Notes under the pieces: model-generated
The model's input: the letters and a program-made list of their open reading frames with translations, nothing else
Told to the model about the DNA's origin: nothing
Databases searched by the model: none
Part shown: positions 56,311 through 64,000 of the stretch, one piece after another
How the letters are laid out: every line of letters starts with the position of its first letter
Position numbering within the stretch: the stretch's first letter is position 1
Translations under genes and position numbers: made by a program
DNA from: an uncultured Flavobacteriaceae bacterium
GTDB lineage: Bacteria; Bacteroidota; Bacteroidia; Flavobacteriales; Flavobacteriaceae
Direction: 5' to 3'
Assembly (NCBI GenBank): GCA_947488345.1
Contig: CANKZQ010000005.1
Location: forward strand, 1-64,000
Length of the DNA: 64,000 nucleotides

Positions 56311-57768
56311 ATGGATAAAAGAGAGTTTTTAAAAAAATCGGCGATTCTAGCATCTTCCACAGCAATAATCCCTTCAATAATGGTTTCCTGTAAAGAAGAA
56401 AAAAAAGAGGTTCCTGTCGAACTTAAACGTCTACGAACAGCACATATAGGTGTTGGTAATATGGGTAATGAAGATTTAAGAGATATTTCGTCACATGCAA
56501 AGGTAGATGTAGTTGCCTTGTGTGATGTAGATGCAAATTATTTGACTGCTGCGAGTAAATTACATCCAAATGCAAAAACATACACTGACTATAGAACGAT
56601 GTTTAAAGAAATGGCTGACGAAATAGACGCAGTTATTGTTTCTACTCCAGACCATACGCATGCGCCTGCCTCCATGTGGGCAATGAACTTGGATAAAGCG
56701 GTGTATTGTCAAAAACCATTGACACATCATGTTACGGAAGCTAGAGCGATGCGAAAATTAGCGGCTGAAAAGAACTTAGTGACTCAAATGGGAATTCAAG
56801 TGCATTCTTTTTATGACTATAAACTAGCGACCCTGTTAATTCAATCAGGAATTATTGGGAAAGTACATACTGTACGCGCATGGTCGCCAAAGAATTGGGG
56901 TTATGATGGTCCGGTTCCTGAAGGAAAAGACCCAATACCAGCAACACTTGATTGGAATCTATGGTTAGGAACGTCGGCAACTAGAGACTTCAAAGAAGCT
57001 ACGTACCATCCTGGAAATTGGCGCAAGTTAGTAGATTATGGATGTGGTACTTTAGGTGATATGGGTGTGCACATATTTGATACTCCCTACAATGCCTTAG
57101 CTTTAGACGTGCCTATGACCATTAAGAATGAATGTAGAGAACCTAACGGATTTGGGTATCCTGAGAATAATGTAGTGACCTATGAATTTCCTGGAACAAA
57201 ATACACAGCCGAAAAATTAACATGGATATGGTCTGATGGTCCAGGAGCTCCAGAACTTCATGAAGATTTAAAACTTCCAAATGATTCAAGTATTCCTAAG
57301 GATGACACAACACCCAAAGAGGAGGCTTCGTTGGAAGATAAAATGTCACTTGATACAAAAGAAGTACCCGATGGGACATTACCCGATCAGGGTGCTATGT
57401 TTATTGGTGAAAAAGGACGCTTATTACTGCCTCATTTTATGCAATTACCTAGAAAGATTGTTGATGGAAAATATGTTGATATTTCAGCCGAAATTTCAGC
57501 TCTTGAGAAAGAGAATAATATGGGAAAACCCATACGTGATTATGCTTCCGAAGGGCCTAAGCATTATCATCAATTTGTGGATGCTTGTTTAGGAGAGGCT
57601 GAATGTACTGCTCCATTTTCATATGCAGGTCGACTTACTGAAACCATATTGTTAGGTGTGATAGCAGGGCGTTTTCCGAACGAAACCTTACATTGGAATA
57701 ACGAAACGGCAAAATTCGATGAAGAAAAAGCCAATCAATTTTTAGGATCTAAGTATCGAAAGTTTTAG
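56311..57768 (+). CDS. Exported Gfo/Idh/MocA family oxidoreductase
   Basis: The product has 485 residues. It starts MDKREFLKKSAILASS, similar to the Tat signals of this subfamily but with Lys-Arg in place of Arg-Arg, and a Cys follows at MVSC. The Rossmann part has HIGVGNMGNEDL and CDVDANYL; the catalytic-Lys region reads VYCQKPLTH, where classical members have EKP. The C-terminal GFO/IDH domain has YGCGTLGDMGVHIFD. It probably oxidises a sugar or glycoside with NAD(P), perhaps at C3. It follows two DUF1080 genes in one operon. Its 3' end is 9 bp from the convergent membrane-protein gene. Confidence 0.92.
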   Translation: MDKREFLKKSAILASSTAIIPSIMVSCKEEKKEVPVELKRLRTAHIGVGNMGNEDLRDISSHAKVDVVALCDVDANYLTAASKLHPNAKTYTDYRTMFKEMADEIDAVIVSTPDHTHAPASMWAMNLDKAVYCQKPLTHHVTEARAMRKLAAEKNLVTQMGIQVHSFYDYKLATLLIQSGIIGKVHTVRAWSPKNWGYDGPVPEGKDPIPATLDWNLWLGTSATRDFKEATYHPGNWRKLVDYGCGTLGDMGVHIFDTPYNALALDVPMTIKNECREPNGFGYPENNVVTYEFPGTKYTAEKLTWIWSDGPGAPELHEDLKLPNDSSIPKDDTTPKEEASLEDKMSLDTKEVPDGTLPDQGAMFIGEKGRLLLPHFMQLPRKIVDGKYVDISAEISALEKENNMGKPIRDYASEGPKHYHQFVDACLGEAECTAPFSYAGRLTETILLGVIAGRFPNETLHWNNETAKFDEEKANQFLGSKYRKF

Positions 57769-57777
57769 TAAAACCTC

Positions 57778-59100
57778 CTAATCTTTAAAATACCAGAAAG
57801 GAATAGCATCAAAAGTTACCGGTATAGTATCATTTTTTCTGAACTCATCTCGCTGTAGTTTTAGTAGATGCCTTCCTTTTGAAAGGTTCTTTATATCTAT
57901 GTATGCCTCAAATCCAAACTCATTTGTGGTACTTTCTCCTAAAATAAAATCGGAGTCGTAAGTAACTGAATCGATGGTAACATAGTAAATCTTATTAAAT
58001 TCTTTTAAATACAACCTTTTTAAACTATCGCGTTCTTGAAAGCTCATTTCTGGCATAGAAAAAGAAATGTCAGAGTATAATCCACGCCTGTCTTTTTTGG
58101 GTTTTAAACCTTTATTTCGTTTAAAGATTCTGTTTTCTATGGCATCGCTATACACCATAAATATTTTCAAATACGAATCTTTGATTACTTTTGAGGGAAT
58201 GGCTGCTGACCTAATAAAATCACCTTTTTCAGTGAGCATATCTTCATAATTTCTTTTACCCGCATAATAGGAGTTAGAATCGTTAGAAGTATCGATGTAA
58301 TTTGATTTTTTGTATTCAATAGAAGTTGCCAGTAGAATGATAAAGTATAACGGAACTAATATAAAACTTAGACGTCGACCAAACCTGTTGTCTAAAAAAT
58401 TATAGACTAAGGGACGGTATAAAAATGACAATGTTATAATACTGAATACCCAATAAACTGGGAAGTAGATTTTAGAAATCCACTGTTTTTTCTTTAACCA
58501 ACCCTGTGTTAAGAAATCAATAAAAGTTAAGAGCATTCCTAAAACGATAAAGACCATAAAAGGGATGCCAATACCTTTAGAAACCCATGCTGGTAAACTG
58601 TCATTACTAATAATATTTTCAGCAGTTAACCCAATAGTTGCGATTGTAAAGGTAAATGCCAACACATAAAAGATCAACAAAAACGAAATGGCAAAAATAA
58701 CACTACAGTAGTTTTCTAAGGTCGCTATATATTTATCAAAAGAGCCAATTCTTTTTCTCAAATAATTTGAGAATTTATCACTATAATTTAGCTCATCGTA
58801 ATCAATATCTCCCGAAACGTATCGAAGCCCTAAAGCTCCAATCCACAATCCTCTTAAAATAACGTGCAAGAGCAAATTAAAAATCAAAATAGCACAAGAA
58901 ACACCAACAACCATCCAAATGACCGCTACGATGTCATTACCTAGATGTCTGGCCTGTTTAGAGAAAATTTGGATTTCAGGATATGCGTTTATTAAACCGA
59001 ATATTGCGAAACCTGAAATTAACAACTCTAACTGCCAGCTTTCTTCCTGTAATTTTTGAAGTAGTTTTTTAAAGGCGGGGTTATCATGACTACTACTCAT
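57778..59100 (-). CDS. Multispan membrane protein of unknown function
   Basis: The product has 440 residues. An N-terminal cytoplasmic helix (FKKLLQKLQEESWQLELL) is followed by about six or seven membrane helices (about 28-48, 55-90, 130-160, 175-200, 215-260), then a large soluble C-terminal part (about 270-440) with beta-like segments ending PFWYFKD. I do not recognise a family. Similar membrane proteins are found in other Bacteroidota genomes, as far as I recall, without a known role. It is convergent with the oxidoreductase gene and 63 bp downstream of obgE's stop side in the same direction. Confidence 0.75.
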   Translation of the reverse strand: MSSSHDNPAFKKLLQKLQEESWQLELLISGFAIFGLINAYPEIQIFSKQARHLGNDIVAVIWMVVGVSCAILIFNLLLHVILRGLWIGALGLRYVSGDIDYDELNYSDKFSNYLRKRIGSFDKYIATLENYCSVIFAISFLLIFYVLAFTFTIATIGLTAENIISNDSLPAWVSKGIGIPFMVFIVLGMLLTFIDFLTQGWLKKKQWISKIYFPVYWVFSIITLSFLYRPLVYNFLDNRFGRRLSFILVPLYFIILLATSIEYKKSNYIDTSNDSNSYYAGKRNYEDMLTEKGDFIRSAAIPSKVIKDSYLKIFMVYSDAIENRIFKRNKGLKPKKDRRGLYSDISFSMPEMSFQERDSLKRLYLKEFNKIYYVTIDSVTYDSDFILGESTTNEFGFEAYIDIKNLSKGRHLLKLQRDEFRKNDTIPVTFDAIPFWYFKD

Positions 59101-59163
59101 AGGGTTTGTAATTTAGTTGAAAACACTAAAATATAAAAAGTAATCCTATTTAATGAGTTGATT

Positions 59164-60156
59164 TTATGAATTCAACATCTTCCAAAGCATATCTTTCAAC
59201 TCTGTAAGTCCCGTTTGAGATATAGAAGAGATAAAGAGATGTGGGGTATCTTTAGGTAGATCTTTTTCAATTTCTTCTTTTAATTCATCATCGAGCATAT
59301 CTGACTTCGAAATGGCCAATAAACGATCTTTATCTAACAGCTCAGGATTGTGTTTTTTTAACTCGTTTAAAAGAATTTTATATTCTTGCTGAATATCATC
59401 AGAATCTGCAGGGATTAGAAAAAGCAAGGTCGAGTTCCGTTCTATATGACGTAAAAAGCGATGCCCTAATCCTTTGCCTTCTGCAGCACCTTCTATAATT
59501 CCAGGAATATCGGCCATCACAAAACTTTGAAAATCACGATATTCTACAATTCCTAAATTAGGTTTTAAGGTTGTAAAGGCATAGTCAGCAATTTTGGGTT
59601 TAGCAGAGGTAATTACCGACAGTAATGTTGATTTTCCTGCATTAGGAAAGCCTACGAGACCAACATCAGCTAAGATTTTTAGTTCCATTTGAAACCATCC
59701 ATCTTGTCCGTCAATACCAGGTTGCGCATATCTAGGAGTTTGATTGGTAGACGATTTAAAATGCCAATTCCCTTTACCACCCATACCACCTTCAACTAAG
59801 ATTTTCTCCTGTTTATCTTCGGTAATTTCAAAGAGAATTTCTTGTGTTTCACCGTCTCTAATAATGGTGCCTAGAGGTACATCAACATATACATCCGCAC
59901 CATCTTTACCGGTACTTCTGCTCTTACTACCATCGCCACCGTGCTCTGCTTTAAAATGCTTTTTAAATTTGAGATGAAAGAGCGTCCACATTTCTTTGTT
60001 GCCTCGCAAAATAATATGTCCACCACGACCACCGTCTCCGCCATCAGGGCCACCTTTTTGAATATATTTTTCACGATGTAGATGCACAGATCCTTTACCT
60101 CCTTTACCAGAGGCGGCAAATACTTTTATATAATCAACAAAGTTTCCTTCAGTCAT
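59164..60156 (-). CDS. obgE: GTPase ObgE/CgtA
   Basis: The product has 330 residues. The N-terminal glycine-rich Obg fold (about 3-160, [16 protein letters not shown]) is followed by the G domain: P-loop GFPNAGKST (169-177), TTLKPNLG switch, [17 protein letters not shown], and SKSD. The Obg C-terminal domain seen in Firmicutes is absent, as is normal here. Obg is an essential ribosome-assembly and stringent-response GTPase. It lies 65 bp downstream of the hpt-adk gene in the same direction, so they are probably co-transcribed. Confidence 0.97.
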   Translation of the reverse strand: MTEGNFVDYIKVFAASGKGGKGSVHLHREKYIQKGGPDGGDGGRGGHIILRGNKEMWTLFHLKFKKHFKAEHGGDGSKSRSTGKDGADVYVDVPLGTIIRDGETQEILFEITEDKQEKILVEGGMGGKGNWHFKSSTNQTPRYAQPGIDGQDGWFQMELKILADVGLVGFPNAGKSTLLSVITSAKPKIADYAFTTLKPNLGIVEYRDFQSFVMADIPGIIEGAAEGKGLGHRFLRHIERNSTLLFLIPADSDDIQQEYKILLNELKKHNPELLDKDRLLAISKSDMLDDELKEEIEKDLPKDTPHLFISSISQTGLTELKDMLWKMLNS

Positions 60157-60221
60157 TTTTAATTGTTAAACTGTTAATTCGTTGCCTTACTGAACCGCTT
60201 AAACGATTCAATCAACAACAG

Positions 60222-61334
60222 TTAAAGTTTGTCAAATACCTCACTCAAGAGCTTCGTAATGTCTTCAATCGACCCTACACCATTTACTCCGAAGTATTTG
60301 TCTTGCGCCTGATAATAGTCTTTTAGAATAGCCGTTTTTGTATTGTATTCGTTAAAACGATTTCTAATTTTATTTTCATCTTGATCGTCTGGTCTTCCAC
60401 TAGTTTTTCCACGTTCTAAAAGACGCTGAATGAGCACTTCTTCTTGAACTTCTAAGGCGACCATGCCATTAATAGCTTCACCTTTTTCGGCTAAAAAGGT
60501 GTCCAACACTTTTGCTTGATCCTCTGTGCGAGGGAAACCATCAAAGATAAACCCTTGAGCTTCTTCATTTCTATTCACTTCGGCTTTCAACATATCTATG
60601 GTCACTTGATCTGGAACTAAATCCCCTTTATCCATGAAAGATTTTGCTAGCATGCCTAGATCCGTTTTGTTTCTGATGTTATAGCGAAACAAATCACCAG
60701 TAGAAATATGGATTAAATTATATTTTTCTTTTAAAATTTCTGCTTGTGTTCCTTTGCCCGCACCTGGAGGGCCAAATAAAACAATATTTGTCATTTTTTG
60801 TGTTGTTAATTGATATACTGCTGCTAAATTTCTTCCCAAACCGTTATAATCTAGTCCGTATCCAACAATAAATTTATCGGGAATTGAAATTCCAATATAA
60901 TCTATTGGGAGTCCTTTACGGAACACATCAGGTTTAAAAAATAATGTCGCAATTTTAAGTTGTTTTAAGTTTTTATCTCTAAAGATAGTATATATCTCTT
61001 CTAACGTTGCTCCGGTATCAATGATATCTTCAAGAATGACAACGGTTCTTCCGTCTAAGTTTTCATTGATGCCCACCAATTGTTTGACCTTTCCTGTAGA
61101 ATTTAAATTCTCGTAAGAAGCTAGTTTTACAAAAGAAACTTCACAGTCACCGTTATAAGCACGAATAAAATCAGCGGCAAACATAAAAGAACCATTTAAA
61201 ATTCCGACAAAAATGGGAACTTCACCTTGAAGTTCTTGTTCAACCATTTTGGCCATATTGACAACCGTCTGAGAAATTTTGTCAGCCGTTATATATGGTT
61301 TAAAATACCGGTCATGTAATTTAATGGTACTCAT
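60222..61334 (-). CDS. Fused hypoxanthine phosphoribosyltransferase / adenylate kinase
   Basis: The product has 370 residues. Residues 1-178 are a purine phosphoribosyltransferase with the PRPP motif VVILEDIIDTGATL (98-111). Residues 181-370 are a complete adenylate kinase: P-loop GPPGAGKGT (188-196), DGFPRTEDQA and the ERGKTSGRPDD short lid without zinc cysteines. It both salvages hypoxanthine (and probably guanine) to IMP/GMP and balances AMP/ADP/ATP. An internal ATG at 60792-60794 (residue 181) could produce a free adenylate kinase. The fusion is known from Flavobacteriia genomes. A long hairpin separates it from secDF. Confidence 0.94.
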   Translation of the reverse strand: MSTIKLHDRYFKPYITADKISQTVVNMAKMVEQELQGEVPIFVGILNGSFMFAADFIRAYNGDCEVSFVKLASYENLNSTGKVKQLVGINENLDGRTVVILEDIIDTGATLEEIYTIFRDKNLKQLKIATLFFKPDVFRKGLPIDYIGISIPDKFIVGYGLDYNGLGRNLAAVYQLTTQKMTNIVLFGPPGAGKGTQAEILKEKYNLIHISTGDLFRYNIRNKTDLGMLAKSFMDKGDLVPDQVTIDMLKAEVNRNEEAQGFIFDGFPRTEDQAKVLDTFLAEKGEAINGMVALEVQEEVLIQRLLERGKTSGRPDDQDENKIRNRFNEYNTKTAILKDYYQAQDKYFGVNGVGSIEDITKLLSEVFDKL

Positions 61335-61350
61335 ATGTTAAATTGAACGT

Positions 61351-61400
61351 AAAAGCCGTTTTGTTTCTACTGATCGTATCAGTACTACAAAACGGCTTTT
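61351..61400 (-). terminator. Terminator downstream of secDF
   Basis: AAAAGCCGTTTTGT (61351-61364) pairs with ACAAAACGGCTTTT (61387-61400), and an inner stem ACTGAT/ATCAGT (61369-61383) extends the hairpin. On the minus strand it ends in TTTT, right after the secDF stop and before the hpt-adk start. Confidence 0.85.
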
Positions 61401-61418
61401 ATCATATTGTTATTTTAA

Positions 61419-64000
61419 TTATTTCTTCGTGGCTACTTTCGTGGTATCATACATAATTGGAGATGCAATGAATAACGATGAGTAGGTACCTACTAAGACA
61501 CCAATAATCATGGCAAACATAAATCCTTTAATAGAATCTCCTCCGAATAAGAAGATAGCTAATAATACGATCAACGTTGTTAATGAGGTATTGATTGTTC
61601 TTCCTAAAGTAGTACTCAAAGCACTATTTACGGTTTGCGCAAATGGCCATTTAGGATGTTTATCAGCAAATTCTCTAATTCTATCAAAAATAACCACGGT
61701 ATCATTCAGTGAGTACCCTACTACTGTCAGCAAGGCTGCAATAAATGATTGTCCGATTTCCATATCAAATGGTAATACTTTCCAAAATAATGAGAAAATT
61801 GCCAATACAATTAATACATCGTGAAAAACGGCGACTACCGCACCTAAACTGTACTGCCATTTTCTAAATCTAAATAAGATATATAAGAACACAACGATCA
61901 ATGATCCTAAGATTGCCCATACAGCAGCTTGCTTAATATCATCGGCAATAGTGGGACCTACTTGAAAATATCTCATAATACCGATCTTATCACTAGTATC
62001 TTCGGCTCCAATTTTAAAATCTTCTATGGTAGTGCCATCTGGAAGATACGTTTGTAGCCCGTTGAATAATAAATTTTGAATTTCATTACCCACTTCAATG
62101 GCCGAATCATCTACCTTATATTTAGTGGTGATTTTTAACTGATTGGATGTACCATAGGTTTTCACTTCTGGAGCGTCACCAAAAACATCTTTAAGAGAGC
62201 CTGCAACTTCGGTTGCACTTACACTTTGATCAAAACGAACCGTATATGTTCTACCACCGGTAAAATCAACTCCATAATTAAATCCTTGCGTAAAAATAGA
62301 ACCTAAACCTAGAATAACGATGGCTCCAGAAATTACGTAAGCGATTTTACGTTTCTTTAAGAATTCAACATTGATATTTTGGAACCAGCCTTTAGTAATA
62401 TTAGTATTAAATGTCATACTTCTATCTCGATCGGCATACCAATCAACTAGTAAACGTGTAATAAATACAGCTGTGATTAATGATGTGGCAATACCTATCA
62501 TTAAAGTAGTGGCAAAACCTTTAATCGGACCTGAACCAAAAATGAATAGAATCGCTCCCGTTAAAAACGTAGTAACATTGGCATCAATAATTGCAGATAA
62601 GGCTCCCTTTAAACTGAATCCTTCTTTCACGGCTTCTTTCAAAACCAAACCACGAGCTAAGGCTTCTTTAATACGCTCATAAATAATAACGTTCGCATCT
62701 ACCGACATACCAATGGTAATAATGATACCTGCAATTCCAGGAAGTGTAAGTACAAAAGCACTCGGAGCTGAAGCAAAAATTCCAAAAATGAACAAAATAT
62801 TTACCACTAATGCGATATCTGCAAAAATACCCGCCTTTCCATAATAGAAAAGCATCCAAATTAAAACTAATGAAAGTGCAATCAAAAATGCAATAGTACT
62901 GCTATCAATGGCTTCTTGACCTAAAGAAGGTCCAACAACTGAAGATTGAATTATACGCGCCTTTGCTGGTAATTTTCCAGATTTTAAGGCAACTGCTAAA
63001 TCTTGAGCCTCTTTAATTGAGAACTGACCTGAGATTGATGTTCTACCGCCAGAAATAGGTTCGTTCACATTGGGTGCTGAGTAAACACTATTATCTAAAA
63101 CAACAGCTACAAACTTGCCAACATTCGTCTCAGTCATTTTTGCCCATTGCTTAGATGCTCTATTATTCATGGTCATGCTCACCTCTGGGTTTGCACCTAA
63201 CTGATCAAACACTTGACTAGCGTCGGCGATCACGTCTCCTTGAATTGGAGCGACATCTTCTCTGTTGGATTTTATCGCATATAAATTGATTAGCTCTGTT
63301 TCTTTAATTGGCTGAGCATCCCATAAAAATTTAGTATAGACCATGTCTTGTGGGAGCAATGCTCTCACTTCTGGCATGGCTAAGTATCCATTTATGGTGG
63401 CCGTATCTTTCACACTTGCATAAGCTACAATAGAACTTCGATCTTGCTGAGTTCTAGCAATGCTTGGATTCATCAATGCGAACAACGGATTTGCTGCTTT
63501 GGTGTCTATAGAGTCAGTCTCTTCACCTAATAAGGCATTTAACTCTTCTTCCTTCGCCGAAGCTGAATCAATTTCTTTTGTGATTTCAGTCGCAGTATCG
63601 TCCTTCAAAAGATCTGCTAAAACTGTATTGGCTTGAATAAAGAAAGTTCCTGTTTGTGTATTATCATATACCTCCCAAAATTGGAGTTCTGCAGTTTGAG
63701 TAATCAACTTTTTGATACGCTCAATGTCTTTGGCACCCGGTAATTCTATTAAAATTCTTCCTGATTCACCAATTTGAGAAATGTTTGGAGATGTCACTCC
63801 AAAACGATCAATTCTACTTCGTAATACCTCAAATGTCGTGCTTATTGAACTCTTTACTTCCTCTCTTAATTTAGCTTGAACTTCTTCATTTGAAGATTTA
63901 AAATTGATGTTTTTATCCTTAAATAAGATATTTCCAAAAATACTAGGATCACTTAATTTTACCGAACCATTACTTGCATTATCAAATGCATCAAAAAATA
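61419..64000 (-). CDS. secDF: Protein translocase SecDF (5' end beyond the window)
   Basis: The visible 859 residues lack the N-terminus: the frame remains open to the window edge, and the GTG at 63795-63797 is an internal Val codon in VLRSRIDRFGVTSPNIS. SecD-like P1 and membrane part come first, with ISGQFSIKEAQDLAVAL and SVDANVIIYERIKEAL. The SecF half follows from about 62400 downward, with FNYGVDFTGGRTYTV and LNDTVVIFDRIRE. The fused subunit uses the proton motive force to pull proteins out of SecYEG. Length and fusion are normal for Bacteroidota, about 140 residues being off the edge. Confidence 0.97.
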   Translation of the reverse strand, partial: FFDAFDNASNGSVKLSDPSIFGNILFKDKNINFKSSNEEVQAKLREEVKSSISTTFEVLRSRIDRFGVTSPNISQIGESGRILIELPGAKDIERIKKLITQTAELQFWEVYDNTQTGTFFIQANTVLADLLKDDTATEITKEIDSASAKEEELNALLGEETDSIDTKAANPLFALMNPSIARTQQDRSSIVAYASVKDTATINGYLAMPEVRALLPQDMVYTKFLWDAQPIKETELINLYAIKSNREDVAPIQGDVIADASQVFDQLGANPEVSMTMNNRASKQWAKMTETNVGKFVAVVLDNSVYSAPNVNEPISGGRTSISGQFSIKEAQDLAVALKSGKLPAKARIIQSSVVGPSLGQEAIDSSTIAFLIALSLVLIWMLFYYGKAGIFADIALVVNILFIFGIFASAPSAFVLTLPGIAGIIITIGMSVDANVIIYERIKEALARGLVLKEAVKEGFSLKGALSAIIDANVTTFLTGAILFIFGSGPIKGFATTLMIGIATSLITAVFITRLLVDWYADRDRSMTFNTNITKGWFQNINVEFLKKRKIAYVISGAIVILGLGSIFTQGFNYGVDFTGGRTYTVRFDQSVSATEVAGSLKDVFGDAPEVKTYGTSNQLKITTKYKVDDSAIEVGNEIQNLLFNGLQTYLPDGTTIEDFKIGAEDTSDKIGIMRYFQVGPTIADDIKQAAVWAILGSLIVVFLYILFRFRKWQYSLGAVVAVFHDVLIVLAIFSLFWKVLPFDMEIGQSFIAALLTVVGYSLNDTVVIFDRIREFADKHPKWPFAQTVNSALSTTLGRTINTSLTTLIVLLAIFLFGGDSIKGFMFAMIIGVLVGTYSSLFIASPIMYDTTKVATKK

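Noticed and set aside
63795-63797. GTG as the start codon of secDF
   Set aside because: The frame continues upstream with conserved SecD sequence (VLRSRIDRFGV) to the window edge, so this is an internal valine.

Overview
The window is a low-GC chromosomal segment from a Bacteroidota bacterium, almost certainly a marine or soil member of Flavobacteriaceae. Evidence seen: TonB-type outer-membrane receptors with a carboxypeptidase-like N-terminal domain, a Flavobacterium-type membrane pyrophosphatase, a fused SecDF, a hypoxanthine phosphoribosyltransferase-adenylate kinase fusion, TAnnTTTG-type -7 promoter motifs, almost no Shine-Dalgarno sites, and very AT-rich intergenic DNA. No tRNA, rRNA, CRISPR array, transposase or phage gene was seen. 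The sequence is gene-dense and most neighbours are tightly packed or overlap.

Layout. 1-377 holds two copies of a 132-bp direct repeat plus a few bases of a third. 378-5343 has a receptor plus YceI pair, divergent from a LytS/LytTR two-component pair. 5411-27132 is the most interesting part. An NtrB/NtrC-type two-component system (minus strand) faces a long plus-strand transport cluster: one periplasmic adaptor, an ATPase, five large FtsX/MacB-type permeases, a second promoter, a sixth permease, a second ATPase and a TolC-like outer-membrane channel. Both promoters of this cluster carry the same arrangement. Two tandem 16-17 bp operators related to TGT(A/T)(T/C)C...CGAACA lie at the same distance upstream of a sigma54-like TTGGCA element. 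This ties the divergent NtrC-type regulator to both transcription units.

27327-42235 holds a membrane pyrophosphatase, a second receptor, a membrane-anchored LuxR-type regulator, a deoxynucleoside kinase, two uncharacterised genes, a Usp/SulP anion-transport pair, a CPA1-type antiporter and a GH31 alpha-glucosidase. 42384-46975 is a glycogen operon (glgA-glgC-glgB, minus strand), with the GH31 gene downstream in the same direction. 47071-54640 has lepA, a 42-residue single-span membrane protein coupled to a TIGR01777 epimerase, and a four-gene minus-strand operon (PLP decarboxylase, S9 peptidase, DUF1697, VOC). 54861-57768 is a trio of two DUF1080 lipoproteins and an exported Gfo/Idh-type oxidoreductase, which fits a 3-keto-glycoside cleavage module. 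The right end carries an uncharacterised membrane protein, obgE, the hpt-adk fusion and secDF, which runs off the window edge.

How the parts work together. The 5.4-27 kb block reads as a self-regulated envelope export system: kinase and sigma54 activator, adaptor, two ATPases, six double-module permeases and an outer-membrane exit duct. Its substrate cannot be deduced from sequence. The remaining genes are mostly core energy, ion-balance, storage-carbon and translation functions.
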